NCBI GenBank assembly: GCA_016709995.1
Contig: JADJLQ010000002.1
Span: 434,001-498,000, forward strand
From: Saprospiraceae bacterium
GTDB lineage: Bacteria; Bacteroidota; Bacteroidia; Chitinophagales; Saprospiraceae
Reading direction: 5' to 3'
Length of the DNA stretch: 64,000 nt
Shown here: positions 45,575 through 55,425 of the stretch, in pieces
Layout: each line of letters opens with the position of its first letter
Numbering within the stretch: the stretch's first letter is position 1
Notes under the pieces: model-generated
Database searches by the model: none
The model's input: only the letters and a program-made list of their open reading frames with translations
What the model was told of the DNA's origin: nothing
Made by a program: the position numbers and the translations under genes

Positions 45575-47794
45575 ATGCAAAAATATAGCAGACTCCTCTT
45601 CGATAGAGGCAACGAAACCCGCCGGGGGAGGCCCAATCTCAATGATCTGTTATTTATCAACACCTCTTTTTTCAATTTTTTTCTCCCGATACTGCTTACG
45701 ATAGTGATGCGATGGGTGCCCCAGGCCAATCACCTGGTCTTTGGCCAGCTCGAAGGTCAGGATCCGATCTATAGTACTTTATTGATCGGTGTAGTGACTG
45801 TTTTTCATATGTTGATCTATATGCGGCAGACTTATTTTTACGATGCCCCCATTGACCGGTCTACAGCCTTTAAGTTGGTCAATCAGACCGCTTTCCTGAT
45901 GCCCTTGAGTATCTGGATGCTGGCGATTACGTTCAATTATCCAATGGCTCACTTGCGGTCTATCCTTATTTCAGTCGTATTGATCAGCCTGGTCAGTATA
46001 GCCATCACCCGTTCGCCACGCAATTTTTTTAGGCCGGTGCAAAAGGAGCCTAAGATCAATAGGCTCATCCTCGTCTTTATGATTTTCTCTTTGATGATTT
46101 TTCTCTTTTTTTTAATTCAATTTGGAGAATTAGCAGGAAAAGAAAAATTGCCCTTGTGGGTGCTTACCTTTATTTTACTCACCATTTTGACCACTGGATT
46201 GGTGAGAGAATATTCCAGGCGAAGAAACAAGGAAGGTGATTTTAGGTGGACTTCTTTATTTCAAAATAGTACAGCCAATGCCATCTACATCCTGGCATTT
46301 GCCGCTTTGGTGATTCGATTTTTTGGCAATTACAATAAGTTTGGCAATGCTTTCGATGTATTGATCCTGTTTTTTTTAGGTCTCAGGATCATCCTTTTTT
46401 GCCTGGGTGTATTGATAAGATACTTTGCCAACTCAAGTGATATCAATGTATTTACGTTTAAATTTTGGGCTATCCTGGGAGTGTGTTATTTTTTAGGCTT
46501 GATCACCCGGCCGCATAAAGGCCGGGAGCAGTACAGGATCGATCCAGGTTATAGTATTCACCAGCGAATGGATTGGGATAGTTATGTGGATGCATGGATG
46601 GGCAGGGATACTACCTCCGTAGAGCCGATTTATTTGATTTCAGGGCAAGGCGGTGGTTCGAGAGCCGGATGTGCTTTTTTTACATCGATGACTTTGCTGG
46701 ATTCGATGTTGGGTAAAAATCTGTTATTGATCACTGCAGTCTCAGGAAGTGCCAATGGTACAGGATTTTATCTCGGTATAAAACATGCCCTTCCTGCAGG
46801 CAAGACTTTTAATCAACTCATTTCGTCAAAGGACACTACCACGCTGAGGAAGATAGACTCCATACTTTATCAAAAAGATTATATCTCCAGTTCGCTGTTC
46901 AAATTGTTATTTACAGATTATAGCCGGTCTGTCTTCGGCCGTATCAATAGCGATAAATCCAGAAACATGGCTCTTTTGAAAGAAGAAGATGCTTCCTACA
47001 GAGAGGTTGCCGCTTTTTTAAAACTCAAATCAAGCTCGCTGGTGGACAGTACCTGGGGTAATATTTACACTGATTCCGCAGACCATGAGTTGCCCTTGTT
47101 CTTCCCGATGAGTTACAATATTGAGCGTGGGGTCAAGGCCATCCACAGTCCGGTGCACCTGCCATCAGAGGGCATGCATCCATTTTGGTCGGTTTTGGAT
47201 AGCCTAAGACCTTCAAGGGATCTTACCATCAGCCAGTCGATCCTGACGAGTCAGCTATTTCCCATTATCAATGCGAGTGCCAGCATCGATTCATTTCATT
47301 ATCTGGATGGAGGTGTTTATGACAATCTTGCTTTTGAATCTTTGTTTGATTTTTATAGGTTGGTTGCAGCTAAGCGTGATCTGCTGGTACCCCATCGACC
47401 AATTATTTTGATTTCTATTGTCAATGGCCAGTATGAAAAAACTTTAAAGCCCGGCGACATCCACACGGAGCTGGGAGCCATCGGCACTGCACTCTCCGGA
47501 TCCTTGTTTAGTACCAATCCTAAAGTACATAAATCAGAGGGCCTGTTGGAAATAAATAAATCCCTGGATCGCTTTTTTGAATTAAAGATCTTCACTGAAT
47601 CAGTTACCCGCCAGCACCTGTCATTATGGCAAAAAATTTGGAACATCTTTATCTATGTGCCCAACAAAGACCAGGTCATCGTGTCCCGCTATCTCACCAT
47701 GAAGGATATCGATAAAAACATTATACACAATGCTTACCGGGAGATCGATACTTTTAAAACAAAGCTCAGCGACTTTTTATATCATCCTCAATAG
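45575..47794 (+). CDS. Polytopic membrane protein with patatin-like domain and altered nucleophile motif
   Basis: 739 residues. The first half has about nine or ten membrane helices. The C-terminal half has the order of patatin-type phospholipases: glycine-rich oxyanion loop (LISGQGGGSRAG near 355), nucleophile region (ITAVSGSANGTGFYLG near 390), and the dyad Asp in HYLDGGVYDNLAFESL near 575. The nucleophile motif reads GSANG where patatins have GxSxG, so the expected central Ser is Ala unless the neighbouring Ser takes its place. Either a pseudo-enzyme or a variant lipase. Similar membrane-fused patatins are common in Bacteroidota. Confidence 0.7.
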   Translation: MQKYSRLLFDRGNETRRGRPNLNDLLFINTSFFNFFLPILLTIVMRWVPQANHLVFGQLEGQDPIYSTLLIGVVTVFHMLIYMRQTYFYDAPIDRSTAFKLVNQTAFLMPLSIWMLAITFNYPMAHLRSILISVVLISLVSIAITRSPRNFFRPVQKEPKINRLILVFMIFSLMIFLFFLIQFGELAGKEKLPLWVLTFILLTILTTGLVREYSRRRNKEGDFRWTSLFQNSTANAIYILAFAALVIRFFGNYNKFGNAFDVLILFFLGLRIILFCLGVLIRYFANSSDINVFTFKFWAILGVCYFLGLITRPHKGREQYRIDPGYSIHQRMDWDSYVDAWMGRDTTSVEPIYLISGQGGGSRAGCAFFTSMTLLDSMLGKNLLLITAVSGSANGTGFYLGIKHALPAGKTFNQLISSKDTTTLRKIDSILYQKDYISSSLFKLLFTDYSRSVFGRINSDKSRNMALLKEEDASYREVAAFLKLKSSSLVDSTWGNIYTDSADHELPLFFPMSYNIERGVKAIHSPVHLPSEGMHPFWSVLDSLRPSRDLTISQSILTSQLFPIINASASIDSFHYLDGGVYDNLAFESLFDFYRLVAAKRDLLVPHRPIILISIVNGQYEKTLKPGDIHTELGAIGTALSGSLFSTNPKVHKSEGLLEINKSLDRFFELKIFTESVTRQHLSLWQKIWNIFIYVPNKDQVIVSRYLTMKDIDKNIIHNAYREIDTFKTKLSDFLYHPQ

Positions 47795-47819
47795 ATTCGA
47801 TTCATATCCGCATATATTA

Positions 47820-47848
47820 TTGTAGTGCTTCTATTTCCAGTACTTTTG
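47820..47848 (+). promoter_or_regulatory. Probable promoter of the M28 peptidase gene
   Basis: TTG (47820-47822), an 18-base gap, then TACTTTTG (47841-47848), a match to the Bacteroidota consensus with a spacer one base short. The predicted transcript start is about 25-30 bases before the ATG and shows that the TTG-initiated longer frame is unlikely. Confidence 0.5.
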
Positions 47849-47879
47849 CGCGACTAATCTGCCTTTGCGGTCAATGCTT

Positions 47880-48857
47880 ATGATGAATAAAATACTAATT
47901 ATTTTCCTGCTGATCTGGGTCGGTGCCTGCAAAAACAGTGCAAAACCGGTAGAGACTTCCACACCTCCGGTCAAACTCAGGGTACCTACTTTTTTAAAAG
48001 ATTCTGCCTATAGTTATGTGCAATCTCAGGTTGATTTTGGCGCACGCGTGCCGGGTACCGCTGCCCACAAAGCCTGTGGTGATTGGATCGTACAACGGTG
48101 CAAGGATTTTGGGGCTCAGGTGATAGAGCAAAAATTTCCCGGGCAAACTTATACCGGCCTCAAGTTTGAAGGCCGCAATATCATAGCTTCTTTTAATCCT
48201 GCTATTAAATCACGCATAGTGCTAGCATCGCATTGGGACTCCCGATTTTTAGCTGATCATGATCCGGATAAATCGAAACGAAGCAATCCAGTCATGGGGG
48301 CAGACGATGGGGGTAGTGGAGTCGGCATATTATTGGAGATCGCTAGGCAATTGCAGGCCACTCCAATCACTAACCTGGGGATCGATCTCCTGTTTTTTGA
48401 TGGGGAAGATCAAGGTGGCGAAGGTGGCGAAGCCGAAGATTGGTGTCTGGGTTCTCAATATTGGTCCAAAAACAAACACGTGGCAGGTTACCAGGCCAGG
48501 TTTGGTATCCTGATGGACATGGTAGGGGCCAAAGCACCCCGATTTACCAAAGAAGGCACATCGGTCAGTTACGCAGGAGCTATCACCGATAAAGTCTGGT
48601 TACTGGCCCAGCGCATGGGTTATGGCAATTATTATGTCAATGAAAACTCTCCTCCGATCATCGATGACCACTATTTTATCAACAGAATATCCGGCATCCC
48701 TATGGTAGATATCATTAATAGACCGACCAACGATTCTTTTATGAAGTGCTGGCACACTACCTGCGACGACATGAGCATCATTGATCCTGAGTCACTCAAA
48801 GCTACCGGGCAGGTAGTTTTAGCCGTAATTTATCGCGAAGCCAACGGGGAGTTTTAG
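47880..48857 (+). CDS. M28-family zinc peptidase / glutaminyl-cyclase-like lipoprotein
   Basis: 325 residues. Lipoprotein signal (MMNKILIIFLLIWVGAC). The metal-binding scheme of M28 enzymes is present: SHWDSR, GADDGGSGVGILLEIAR with the bridging Asp, and DLLFFDGEDQGGEGG with catalytic and ligand acids, then IIDDHYFI for the last His. The wording HWDSR and GADDGGSGVG fits the glutaminyl-peptide cyclotransferase branch, which forms N-terminal pyroglutamate, as well as aminopeptidases. I chose the ATG pair at codon MMN; earlier starts would lengthen the charged n-region. Confidence 0.83.
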   Translation: MMNKILIIFLLIWVGACKNSAKPVETSTPPVKLRVPTFLKDSAYSYVQSQVDFGARVPGTAAHKACGDWIVQRCKDFGAQVIEQKFPGQTYTGLKFEGRNIIASFNPAIKSRIVLASHWDSRFLADHDPDKSKRSNPVMGADDGGSGVGILLEIARQLQATPITNLGIDLLFFDGEDQGGEGGEAEDWCLGSQYWSKNKHVAGYQARFGILMDMVGAKAPRFTKEGTSVSYAGAITDKVWLLAQRMGYGNYYVNENSPPIIDDHYFINRISGIPMVDIINRPTNDSFMKCWHTTCDDMSIIDPESLKATGQVVLAVIYREANGEF

Positions 48858-48871
48858 ATATATTGGACTCT

Positions 48872-48941
48872 TATATTCCGCTCTAACCAGGTGTTTTGAG
48901 CCACTTAGAGCGGAATATATAACTAGATATTCCGCTCTAAC
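48872..48941. terminator. Hairpin plus third copy of the arm between convergent genes
   Basis: A perfect 15-base inverted repeat (48872-48886 with 48905-48919) contains ATTCCGCTCTAA; a third copy of the same word lies in direct orientation at 48927-48941. The stem would form on both strands and sits between the M28 and MFS genes, so a bidirectional terminator is likely, although no long T run follows. The triplication also suggests a small repeat family or a protein-binding site. Confidence 0.5.
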
Positions 48942-49102
48942 TAGGTATATTTGGGTAGTTGAAGCGAAATATAATGACATATCCTGGTAAATTAATTGGT
49001 CGAATCCAAGAGAAAAAGCTGCTGCAGGGTCTTCTGGAAACCAAAGAATCACCACTTTCGGAATGATCAAACCCGACAAACTTGGCTCTGTAGACAAAGT
49101 CC

Positions 49103-50341
49103 TTACGATGTCACTATTTTTTTGACAAGTGAAGCCTCCGGCACAGCGACCTCTTCGTCCAGTCCCTTAAACAACCATCGAGCTAGCATCAACGATCCAA
49201 TCAAAACGAACACCGATACATATCCCACCCAGTCATACCTCAACAATTTGCTGTCGGTAGCCTGAATCACGATCAACCCTGATAAAAAGGATGCAATAGA
49301 AGTACCAATCTGTTGCACACTACTATTAAAGCTCATAAAACTACCTCTTTGCGCAGGTGGTGGTACATTGCTGAGCATAGCCTGAGCAGTTACGGCTCTG
49401 CCGGTAGCCACTGTAAACCACAAACCAAAAAACACCAATACTACCGGAAAAGGAACATGGGGCATATTGGTAATCACTAATACCATTACCGCTGAGGCCA
49501 GCACTGAATAAGTAAATATGATCAGTTTACCCTTGCTGTCAGACATCCTGCCCAGCACAAAAGAAGCTACAAAAGCTGATATGCCACCTACCAGGTATAC
49601 TATCGGAGTCAAGGATTTAGCAAAACCCATATTAAACTCCAGGAAAGGATTGACAAATGGTATGATCAAAAAATGTCCAAGCATGATAGACGAAGAAAAT
49701 ATCAAAGCCCATACCTGTTTGGGGTTGTGGATGACTTCCCGCAGGATTTTAAGTTTGGAGCTACCCTTGTCCTGTACATGTTCTTTCATCTCAGGTATGT
49801 ATTTTACCAATAAAGGGATCAGCCCAATACCTAGTACTCCCACTAAAATAAAAGGCGCATGCCAGCTGATGGCATTGGCGAGGTACAAAGCAAAGGGTAC
49901 ACCCAAAGTAGAAGCGATGGCAAACGAACTCATCACCGCACCCATCGCCATACCTCTACGTTCGTAACCAAATATATCGGAGATGATGGCCAATACCTGG
50001 GCTCCAATCAATCCTCCAAACAGTCCTGCCAATATTCTCGCCAGCACCAGAAGCGAATAACTGGGAGCCAATCCACAAGCCAGGGTGCCGATCAAAAAAC
50101 CCACAAAAGCATAAATCAAAATCTTTTTCCGATCATAATTATCCACAAAAAAGGCAGCTACAAAGCCCGATACGGCAGCAGTCAATGTGTATGCGCCTAC
50201 CAGGATACTAAATTTACCCGGACTGATATTAAAGTAGGGCATGAGATAGTTGCCTAGTGGCATCATGATCATAAAGTCCAGGATATGGGTAAAATTGATC
50301 GCAGCCAGGAGAAAGATGATCAGGCGTTCTTGGGATTTCAT
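49103..50341 (-). CDS. MFS transporter, DHA1-type (drug/solute exporter)
   Basis: 412 residues with twelve predicted membrane helices. The loop between helices 2 and 3 reads AFFVDNYDRKKILIYAFVG (the GxxxDxxxRKK motif A of the family, with FVDNYDRKK) and helix 4 has LARILAGLFGGLIGAQVLAI, as in drug:H+ antiporters of the AraJ/DHA1 group. A central cytoplasmic loop (EMKEHVQDKGSSKLKILREV) divides the two halves. The substrate is unknown. It converges with the peptidase gene and diverges from the second SusC gene. Confidence 0.88.
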   Translation of the reverse strand: MKSQERLIIFLLAAINFTHILDFMIMMPLGNYLMPYFNISPGKFSILVGAYTLTAAVSGFVAAFFVDNYDRKKILIYAFVGFLIGTLACGLAPSYSLLVLARILAGLFGGLIGAQVLAIISDIFGYERRGMAMGAVMSSFAIASTLGVPFALYLANAISWHAPFILVGVLGIGLIPLLVKYIPEMKEHVQDKGSSKLKILREVIHNPKQVWALIFSSSIMLGHFLIIPFVNPFLEFNMGFAKSLTPIVYLVGGISAFVASFVLGRMSDSKGKLIIFTYSVLASAVMVLVITNMPHVPFPVVLVFFGLWFTVATGRAVTAQAMLSNVPPPAQRGSFMSFNSSVQQIGTSIASFLSGLIVIQATDSKLLRYDWVGYVSVFVLIGSLMLARWLFKGLDEEVAVPEASLVKKIVTS

Positions 50342-50588
50342 GGGTCAAAGATGAGGATTAGCTATTTGGGGTGCTAGCACTGGAATGTCAACAAAATGAT
50401 AATAATAAGGTCTTCGTTTTAACACTTTTACTCCAAAATTCCTGAGTACTGCCTCTGTATTTCCACGGATTTTCATTTAAATGATCCAGGATGACCAGTT
50501 GAAGCAAGAGGTAGTGACTCAGATCCACCTCATTATTGGCCATAATTTATTTATAATCAGATAATATACTACCTATTTAAAACTATTC

Positions 50589-50596
50589 TATGTTTG
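50589..50596 (+). promoter_or_regulatory. Probable -7 box of the second susC operon
   Basis: TATGTTTG matches TAnnTTTG; no good -33 element at the right distance. The predicted start lies about 75 bases before the ATG I prefer. Nothing else recognised in the 292-base divergent spacer. Confidence 0.42.
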
Positions 50597-50672
50597 CAGC
50601 CGCATCGCATAAAATCATCCCTGCGAGGGGTTTATGATTTTTGGAAGATGTGATTTTTTGACCTTAAATCCA

Positions 50673-53630
50673 ATGATGAGTATGAAGTTAATTTTAAGAT
50701 TGAGGATGAGCTTATTGGTCCTTATGACCGCCTGCTTGACCTCTGGTTTTTCAAACAATCTGACCCAAAGTCTGTCAGGAACTGTGGTGGACGAAAGTGG
50801 AGTCCCACTGATCGGGGTATCCATTCTCGCGAAAGGGACCCAGGTAGGTACGATATCCGATTTGAATGGACAGTGGACGCTCAGTGTCCCGGATGATGTG
50901 ACGGTGCTTACCTTTTCATATGTGGGCTACCAAACACAGGAAGTACAGATCAACGGTCGGAGCGTGATCGACCTTACTTTACAGCCCAGCGCGACTGATC
51001 TGGCCCAGGTCGTAGTGATAGGGTATGGTTCTATCAACAAACGTGATGTGACAGGATCAGTCAAATCTTTACGAGCAGAAGAATTTAATAAGGGTATCAT
51101 CAATACTCCTGAACAATTGCTTCAAGGCAAGGTCGCAGGTGTCAATGTGACTACAGCCAGCGGGGACCCTGCCGGAGCTATTTCAGTTACGGTAAGAGGA
51201 CCTGGTGGAGTCAGGACAGGCAGTGATCCTTTATATGTAATAGATGGTTTGGCAATCAACGGCCCAGCCAATTTTTTAAATCCTGACGATATAGAATCCA
51301 TCGATGTGTTAAAAGATGCCTCAGCGACTGCCATCTATGGTTCCAGAGGTGCCAATGGAGTCATCCTGATTACCACCAAAAAGGGGAAAGCAGGCAAATC
51401 CATACTCGATTTCTCGACCAGCCTTGGATTGTCTTCTTTAGCCAGAGCTCTACCTGTGTTTTCAGCTGCCGAATTTAGAAAACAAGTTCCTGCAGTGGGC
51501 GGCCAGCTGGAAGACCTTGGCGCCAACACAGATTGGCAAAAAATAATTACCCGTCAGGCTGTCACTCAAAACTATAATCTAAACATGAGTGGCGGAGCGG
51601 ACAAACTGGCATACCATGCCTCCTTCGGAAGCCAGACCCAGGAAGGTATCATTAAAAATAACGATAATACCCGCTACACAGGAAGGTTGAATGTGAATCA
51701 AAAATTTCTCGAAGACCGACTCAATCTGGATATTAACCTGGGGGTCACTTATAACAAAACACTTAGGCCTCCTGTATCCAGCCTGATTGCCGACGCCATC
51801 TCTAACAATCCCACTTATCCGGCCTATGACAGCAAAGGACTGCCGGCTCAATATGTTGGTGCGTCCAATCCGCTCACCACTTTAGATTTAGAAAGCAGCA
51901 TTTATTCGGGCAATAGAATCACGGGCAATATCTCCCCTTCCTTAAAATTATTAAAAGGACTGACCTATAGACTCAATTTTGGCGTCGATCATTCAAATTA
52001 TACCACCAACAATCAGTCTTTGCCCAATGCCGTGCCCTTACGTGAAGGCAGACTGGAGACCTTTTACAATACAGGCAATAATCAATTGATTGAAAATTAT
52101 CTTACTTATGAATATGTCACCACCAGGCACAATATCTCTGCCCTGGCGGGACATTCTTATCAGAAATTTTTTGGTCAGCTTAGAGGTACCAGTATCAATA
52201 AATTCCCAATCTCTGACATCGAGCCAATCTACAATCCCGGGCTCGGTCAGGAACTCACCCTGGCAAATAATAAACCATCCGGAAGTGCAGGAATCAATGA
52301 ATTGCAATCATTTTTTGGAAGGGTCAATTATCAATACAATGATAAATACCTGGTCACCGCAACTGTTCGTGCCGATGGATCTTCAAAATTTGGAGCCAAT
52401 AATAAATATGGTATTTTCCCTTCATTTTCTTTGGGTTGGCGGATCACCGAAGAGGAGTTTATGAAATCCTCCCCTTTTGACAACTTAAAATTGAGAGCTG
52501 GTTGGGGACTTACCGGCAACCAGGAGATACCAGCCAAGATCACACAAGCTGCCTTTACATCCCAGGTGTCTTCTAATAGTAGCTATCCATTATTTAACAC
52601 GGGGGCTTATCCTCCGGGCACTACTTTTTCCAGGTTGGCCAATCCTGATATTCAGTGGGAAGTATCTACTCAATCCAATATCGGTTTAGACTTTGGATTC
52701 CTGGGTGGTGATCTGACTGGAACCATAGATGTATTCAAAAAAGTGTCCAGTGATATCTTGTTGGAGGTCATCCCTTCTGACCCGGTGCAGCCGGCTGGAA
52801 CCTTTTGGACGAATGTGCACGACATGAAAATCAATAACCAGGGTTTGGAGCTTTCTCTTAATCTGGCCAGAAGTCTCGGTCAGGGATTCCGTTACTCCGT
52901 TGGGGGTAATATGAGTTTTATAGACAATGAGGTCAATAACAGCCCTTATTCAGTGATCCCGTCAGGCTCGGCTTCAGGTTCTGGTTTGACTTCTGCAACC
53001 ATCAATGGTTATATTAATGGGCAACCGATCGGTACTTTTTTCCTCAAAGAATTCACAGGAATCGATGATAAAGGACTCAGTGTATTCAGGGATGTAGATG
53101 GTGATGGGATCATTTCGGATAAAGACAGGGTAGCCTTGGGCAGTGCCTTGCCTTCGACGATATACAGTTTGTTTGGAGATCTTGGGTACAAAGGATTTGA
53201 CTTTTCACTCAACTTCAACGGAATCTCCGGCAATAAGATCTATGACAATACAGCCAACTCCAATTTTTACAAACTCAAACTATCCAAAGGGGTTAATGTC
53301 ACACCGGATGCTTTGGACGAGCCAAAAGAATCGACAAGCAACGCTGCACCTGTATCTTCTCGTTATCTACAAAATGGGGCTTATTTCCGGCTCAACAATG
53401 TGTCGTTAGGGTATAATCTAAATCCATCACTGATCCAGGTGGGTCGTTGGGTGAGTGCGATTCGTCTTTCGATCACAGGTCAAAACCTTTGGGTATCGAC
53501 CAAGTATAATGGATATGACCCGGAAGTAAATGCGGATAGAAGTATCAATGGCATCTCTTCTTATGGTATTGATTACCTGAGTTACCCAAAAGCAAAAACG
53601 GTTTTATTTGGATTAAAAATTTCATTTTAA
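50673..53630 (+). CDS. SusC/RagA-family TonB-dependent outer-membrane transporter (second)
   Basis: 985 residues. MMSMKLILRLRMSLLVLMTAC signals export, split here as MMSMKLILRLRM and SLLVLMTAC. Then a carboxypeptidase-like domain (SGTVVDESGVPLIGVSILAKG), TonB-box area (LAQVVVIGYGSINKRDVTG), plug (PLYVIDGLAINGPANFL, DDIESIDVLKDASATAIYG, GVILITTKKGKAG) and a barrel ending in LFGLKISF with C-terminal Phe. The open frame starts 13 codons earlier, but those codons do not look like a signal sequence. It shares architecture with the SusC at 13554-16547 and is followed after 12 bases by its SusD partner. Confidence 0.93.
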   Translation: MMSMKLILRLRMSLLVLMTACLTSGFSNNLTQSLSGTVVDESGVPLIGVSILAKGTQVGTISDLNGQWTLSVPDDVTVLTFSYVGYQTQEVQINGRSVIDLTLQPSATDLAQVVVIGYGSINKRDVTGSVKSLRAEEFNKGIINTPEQLLQGKVAGVNVTTASGDPAGAISVTVRGPGGVRTGSDPLYVIDGLAINGPANFLNPDDIESIDVLKDASATAIYGSRGANGVILITTKKGKAGKSILDFSTSLGLSSLARALPVFSAAEFRKQVPAVGGQLEDLGANTDWQKIITRQAVTQNYNLNMSGGADKLAYHASFGSQTQEGIIKNNDNTRYTGRLNVNQKFLEDRLNLDINLGVTYNKTLRPPVSSLIADAISNNPTYPAYDSKGLPAQYVGASNPLTTLDLESSIYSGNRITGNISPSLKLLKGLTYRLNFGVDHSNYTTNNQSLPNAVPLREGRLETFYNTGNNQLIENYLTYEYVTTRHNISALAGHSYQKFFGQLRGTSINKFPISDIEPIYNPGLGQELTLANNKPSGSAGINELQSFFGRVNYQYNDKYLVTATVRADGSSKFGANNKYGIFPSFSLGWRITEEEFMKSSPFDNLKLRAGWGLTGNQEIPAKITQAAFTSQVSSNSSYPLFNTGAYPPGTTFSRLANPDIQWEVSTQSNIGLDFGFLGGDLTGTIDVFKKVSSDILLEVIPSDPVQPAGTFWTNVHDMKINNQGLELSLNLARSLGQGFRYSVGGNMSFIDNEVNNSPYSVIPSGSASGSGLTSATINGYINGQPIGTFFLKEFTGIDDKGLSVFRDVDGDGIISDKDRVALGSALPSTIYSLFGDLGYKGFDFSLNFNGISGNKIYDNTANSNFYKLKLSKGVNVTPDALDEPKESTSNAAPVSSRYLQNGAYFRLNNVSLGYNLNPSLIQVGRWVSAIRLSITGQNLWVSTKYNGYDPEVNADRSINGISSYGIDYLSYPKAKTVLFGLKISF

Positions 53631-53642
53631 AAAATAGTCGTC

Positions 53643-55331
53643 ATGAAAAAAATACTTAGCCTGTTGTTTTTATTGTCAGGTCTGATTCTTTCTAATAGTT
53701 GTACTAACCTGGACGAAACCATTTTGGACGAAACACTCTCCTCAAATCTTTCAGATCAGGATGCGGCCAATGGAAGCCTTGCACCGGTGTATGGCAAATT
53801 TACCGATATATTTATCCACACCAATTATTTTGCTTTGCAGGAGATATCAAGTGATGAAGCCATATTGCCCTATCGTGGAGGTACTGATTGGGGGGACAAT
53901 GGTATCTATTTATCACTCCATCAGCATGTGACTACCAGTACAGATCCCAATGTACGTAATACCTGGGGCCATATTTTACAAGGAATTTCCAGGGCGGTGA
54001 CTGCTATCAACGTACTCCCTGAGATAGATGTCCCGGCTTCAAAAGTTTATCTGGCTGAAGCTCGTGGTCTCAATGCTTATTATGGTATGTTGACTTTGGA
54101 TTTGTTTGGATTGGTATTTGTCAAGGATGATCCGGGTACTCCCTCAAGAATTTTACGCGGCGCTGAGGCTGTGAACTATCTGATCAATGAATTTCAAAGT
54201 ATCCTGAATAATTTGGACAACACCGTTGGTCCTGGTAGGTTGACTCAATATGGAGCCATGGGACTACTGGCTAGATTGTATCTCAATGCTGCAGTCTACA
54301 GGGATATTTATGGAGCCAGTTTCAATTTCACAGCCGCCGATATGGACAAAGTGATAGAATATTGCGACAAGATTATCGCGTCAGGTCAGTATAAATTGTC
54401 ACCCAACTACTTTGATATTTTTGGTAATAATAATCATGACAATAAAGAATTAATCTTTGCTCATGATCAGCGTGCTGATCTCAATGGACATAATCGATTG
54501 GCCTATTTCTCCTTGTCCGGCGATCAGTTTCCGCTGCCTGCTTTTCCTAATGCCAACGGCACGGATGGACCTGCCATCACTTCTGACTTTTACAGGACTT
54601 GGGTAGCTGCTTACGGCCCGGATGACCCAGCTACCAAAGACCCAAGATTTTATCAACAAAACATTTCAATCTATACCAATCCCGGAGATTCATGTGTAGC
54701 AGCCGCTGATTTTAAAGTAGATCGCGGCATCCTGAGAGGTCAACAGTATGGCCTGATTCGGGTGAATGGAGCTTTCGTCAAATGTCCCGATGGCAGATTA
54801 AAAGTCGGTAAACTTTTTAGTGTAACCAGGAATAAACCGACACTTCCGGTCGACTTTACAGAAACCGTCAATTTTACCGTAGAAGGAGGTAATTATAGCA
54901 ATGGCTACAGGGTAGAGAAATATGAGTTTAGCAGTAAATCAGCCAGTGGTCGAAACTTCGGCGAAGCCGATATCGTTTTGGTCCGTCTTGCTGACATCTA
55001 CCTGATGCGTGCCGAAGCCAAATTGCGCAAAGGCGGTGGAGAACAGGCAGCATTGGCTGATGTCAACACGGTGAGGGCTGCACGAACTGCCACCAAACCA
55101 GCTCCTCCTTTAAATACTATGAACCTGGACCTGTTGTATAGAGAACGCGGATTTGAGTTATACTGGGAATTTTTACGCAGACCCGATATGATCCGCTTTG
55201 GTAAATACGAAGGCATCTGGACAGAAAAAAATAATACTGATAAAAACAAACGTATTTTCCCTATTCCTCAGACAGCTATAGATGGGGCGTCTAACTTGCC
55301 CGGTTACCTGGTGCAAAACCAGGGTTATTAA
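53643..55331 (+). CDS. RagB/SusD-family nutrient-binding lipoprotein (second)
   Basis: 562 residues, lipoprotein signal MKKILSLLFLLSGLILSNSC. SusD features: LAEARGLNAYYGMLTLDLFG, YGAMGLLARLYLNAAVYRD, VRLADIYLMRAEAKLRKGG, LLYRERGFELYWEFLRRP, then the usual C-terminal IFPIPQTAIDGASNLPG. Pairs with the preceding SusC. No glycoside hydrolase follows; the next gene is a phosphodiesterase-like enzyme after a terminator, so the ligand may not be a glycan. Confidence 0.93.
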   Translation: MKKILSLLFLLSGLILSNSCTNLDETILDETLSSNLSDQDAANGSLAPVYGKFTDIFIHTNYFALQEISSDEAILPYRGGTDWGDNGIYLSLHQHVTTSTDPNVRNTWGHILQGISRAVTAINVLPEIDVPASKVYLAEARGLNAYYGMLTLDLFGLVFVKDDPGTPSRILRGAEAVNYLINEFQSILNNLDNTVGPGRLTQYGAMGLLARLYLNAAVYRDIYGASFNFTAADMDKVIEYCDKIIASGQYKLSPNYFDIFGNNNHDNKELIFAHDQRADLNGHNRLAYFSLSGDQFPLPAFPNANGTDGPAITSDFYRTWVAAYGPDDPATKDPRFYQQNISIYTNPGDSCVAAADFKVDRGILRGQQYGLIRVNGAFVKCPDGRLKVGKLFSVTRNKPTLPVDFTETVNFTVEGGNYSNGYRVEKYEFSSKSASGRNFGEADIVLVRLADIYLMRAEAKLRKGGGEQAALADVNTVRAARTATKPAPPLNTMNLDLLYRERGFELYWEFLRRPDMIRFGKYEGIWTEKNNTDKNKRIFPIPQTAIDGASNLPGYLVQNQGY

Positions 55332-55358
55332 CATTAAAGGTATACGAGCTGATAGAAG

Positions 55359-55400
55359 CCGGATGTAATTTGATACGACGAATTGCATCCGGTTTTTTTT
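55359..55400 (+). terminator. Rho-independent terminator of the second susCD pair
   Basis: A 12-base stem (55359-55370 with 55381-55392, one G-T pair) with a 10-base loop is followed directly by eight T. It ends the susC-susD transcript and separates it from the phosphodiesterase gene. Confidence 0.8.
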
Positions 55401-55425
55401 GCTTTTTTTTTCCTAACATTGACTT

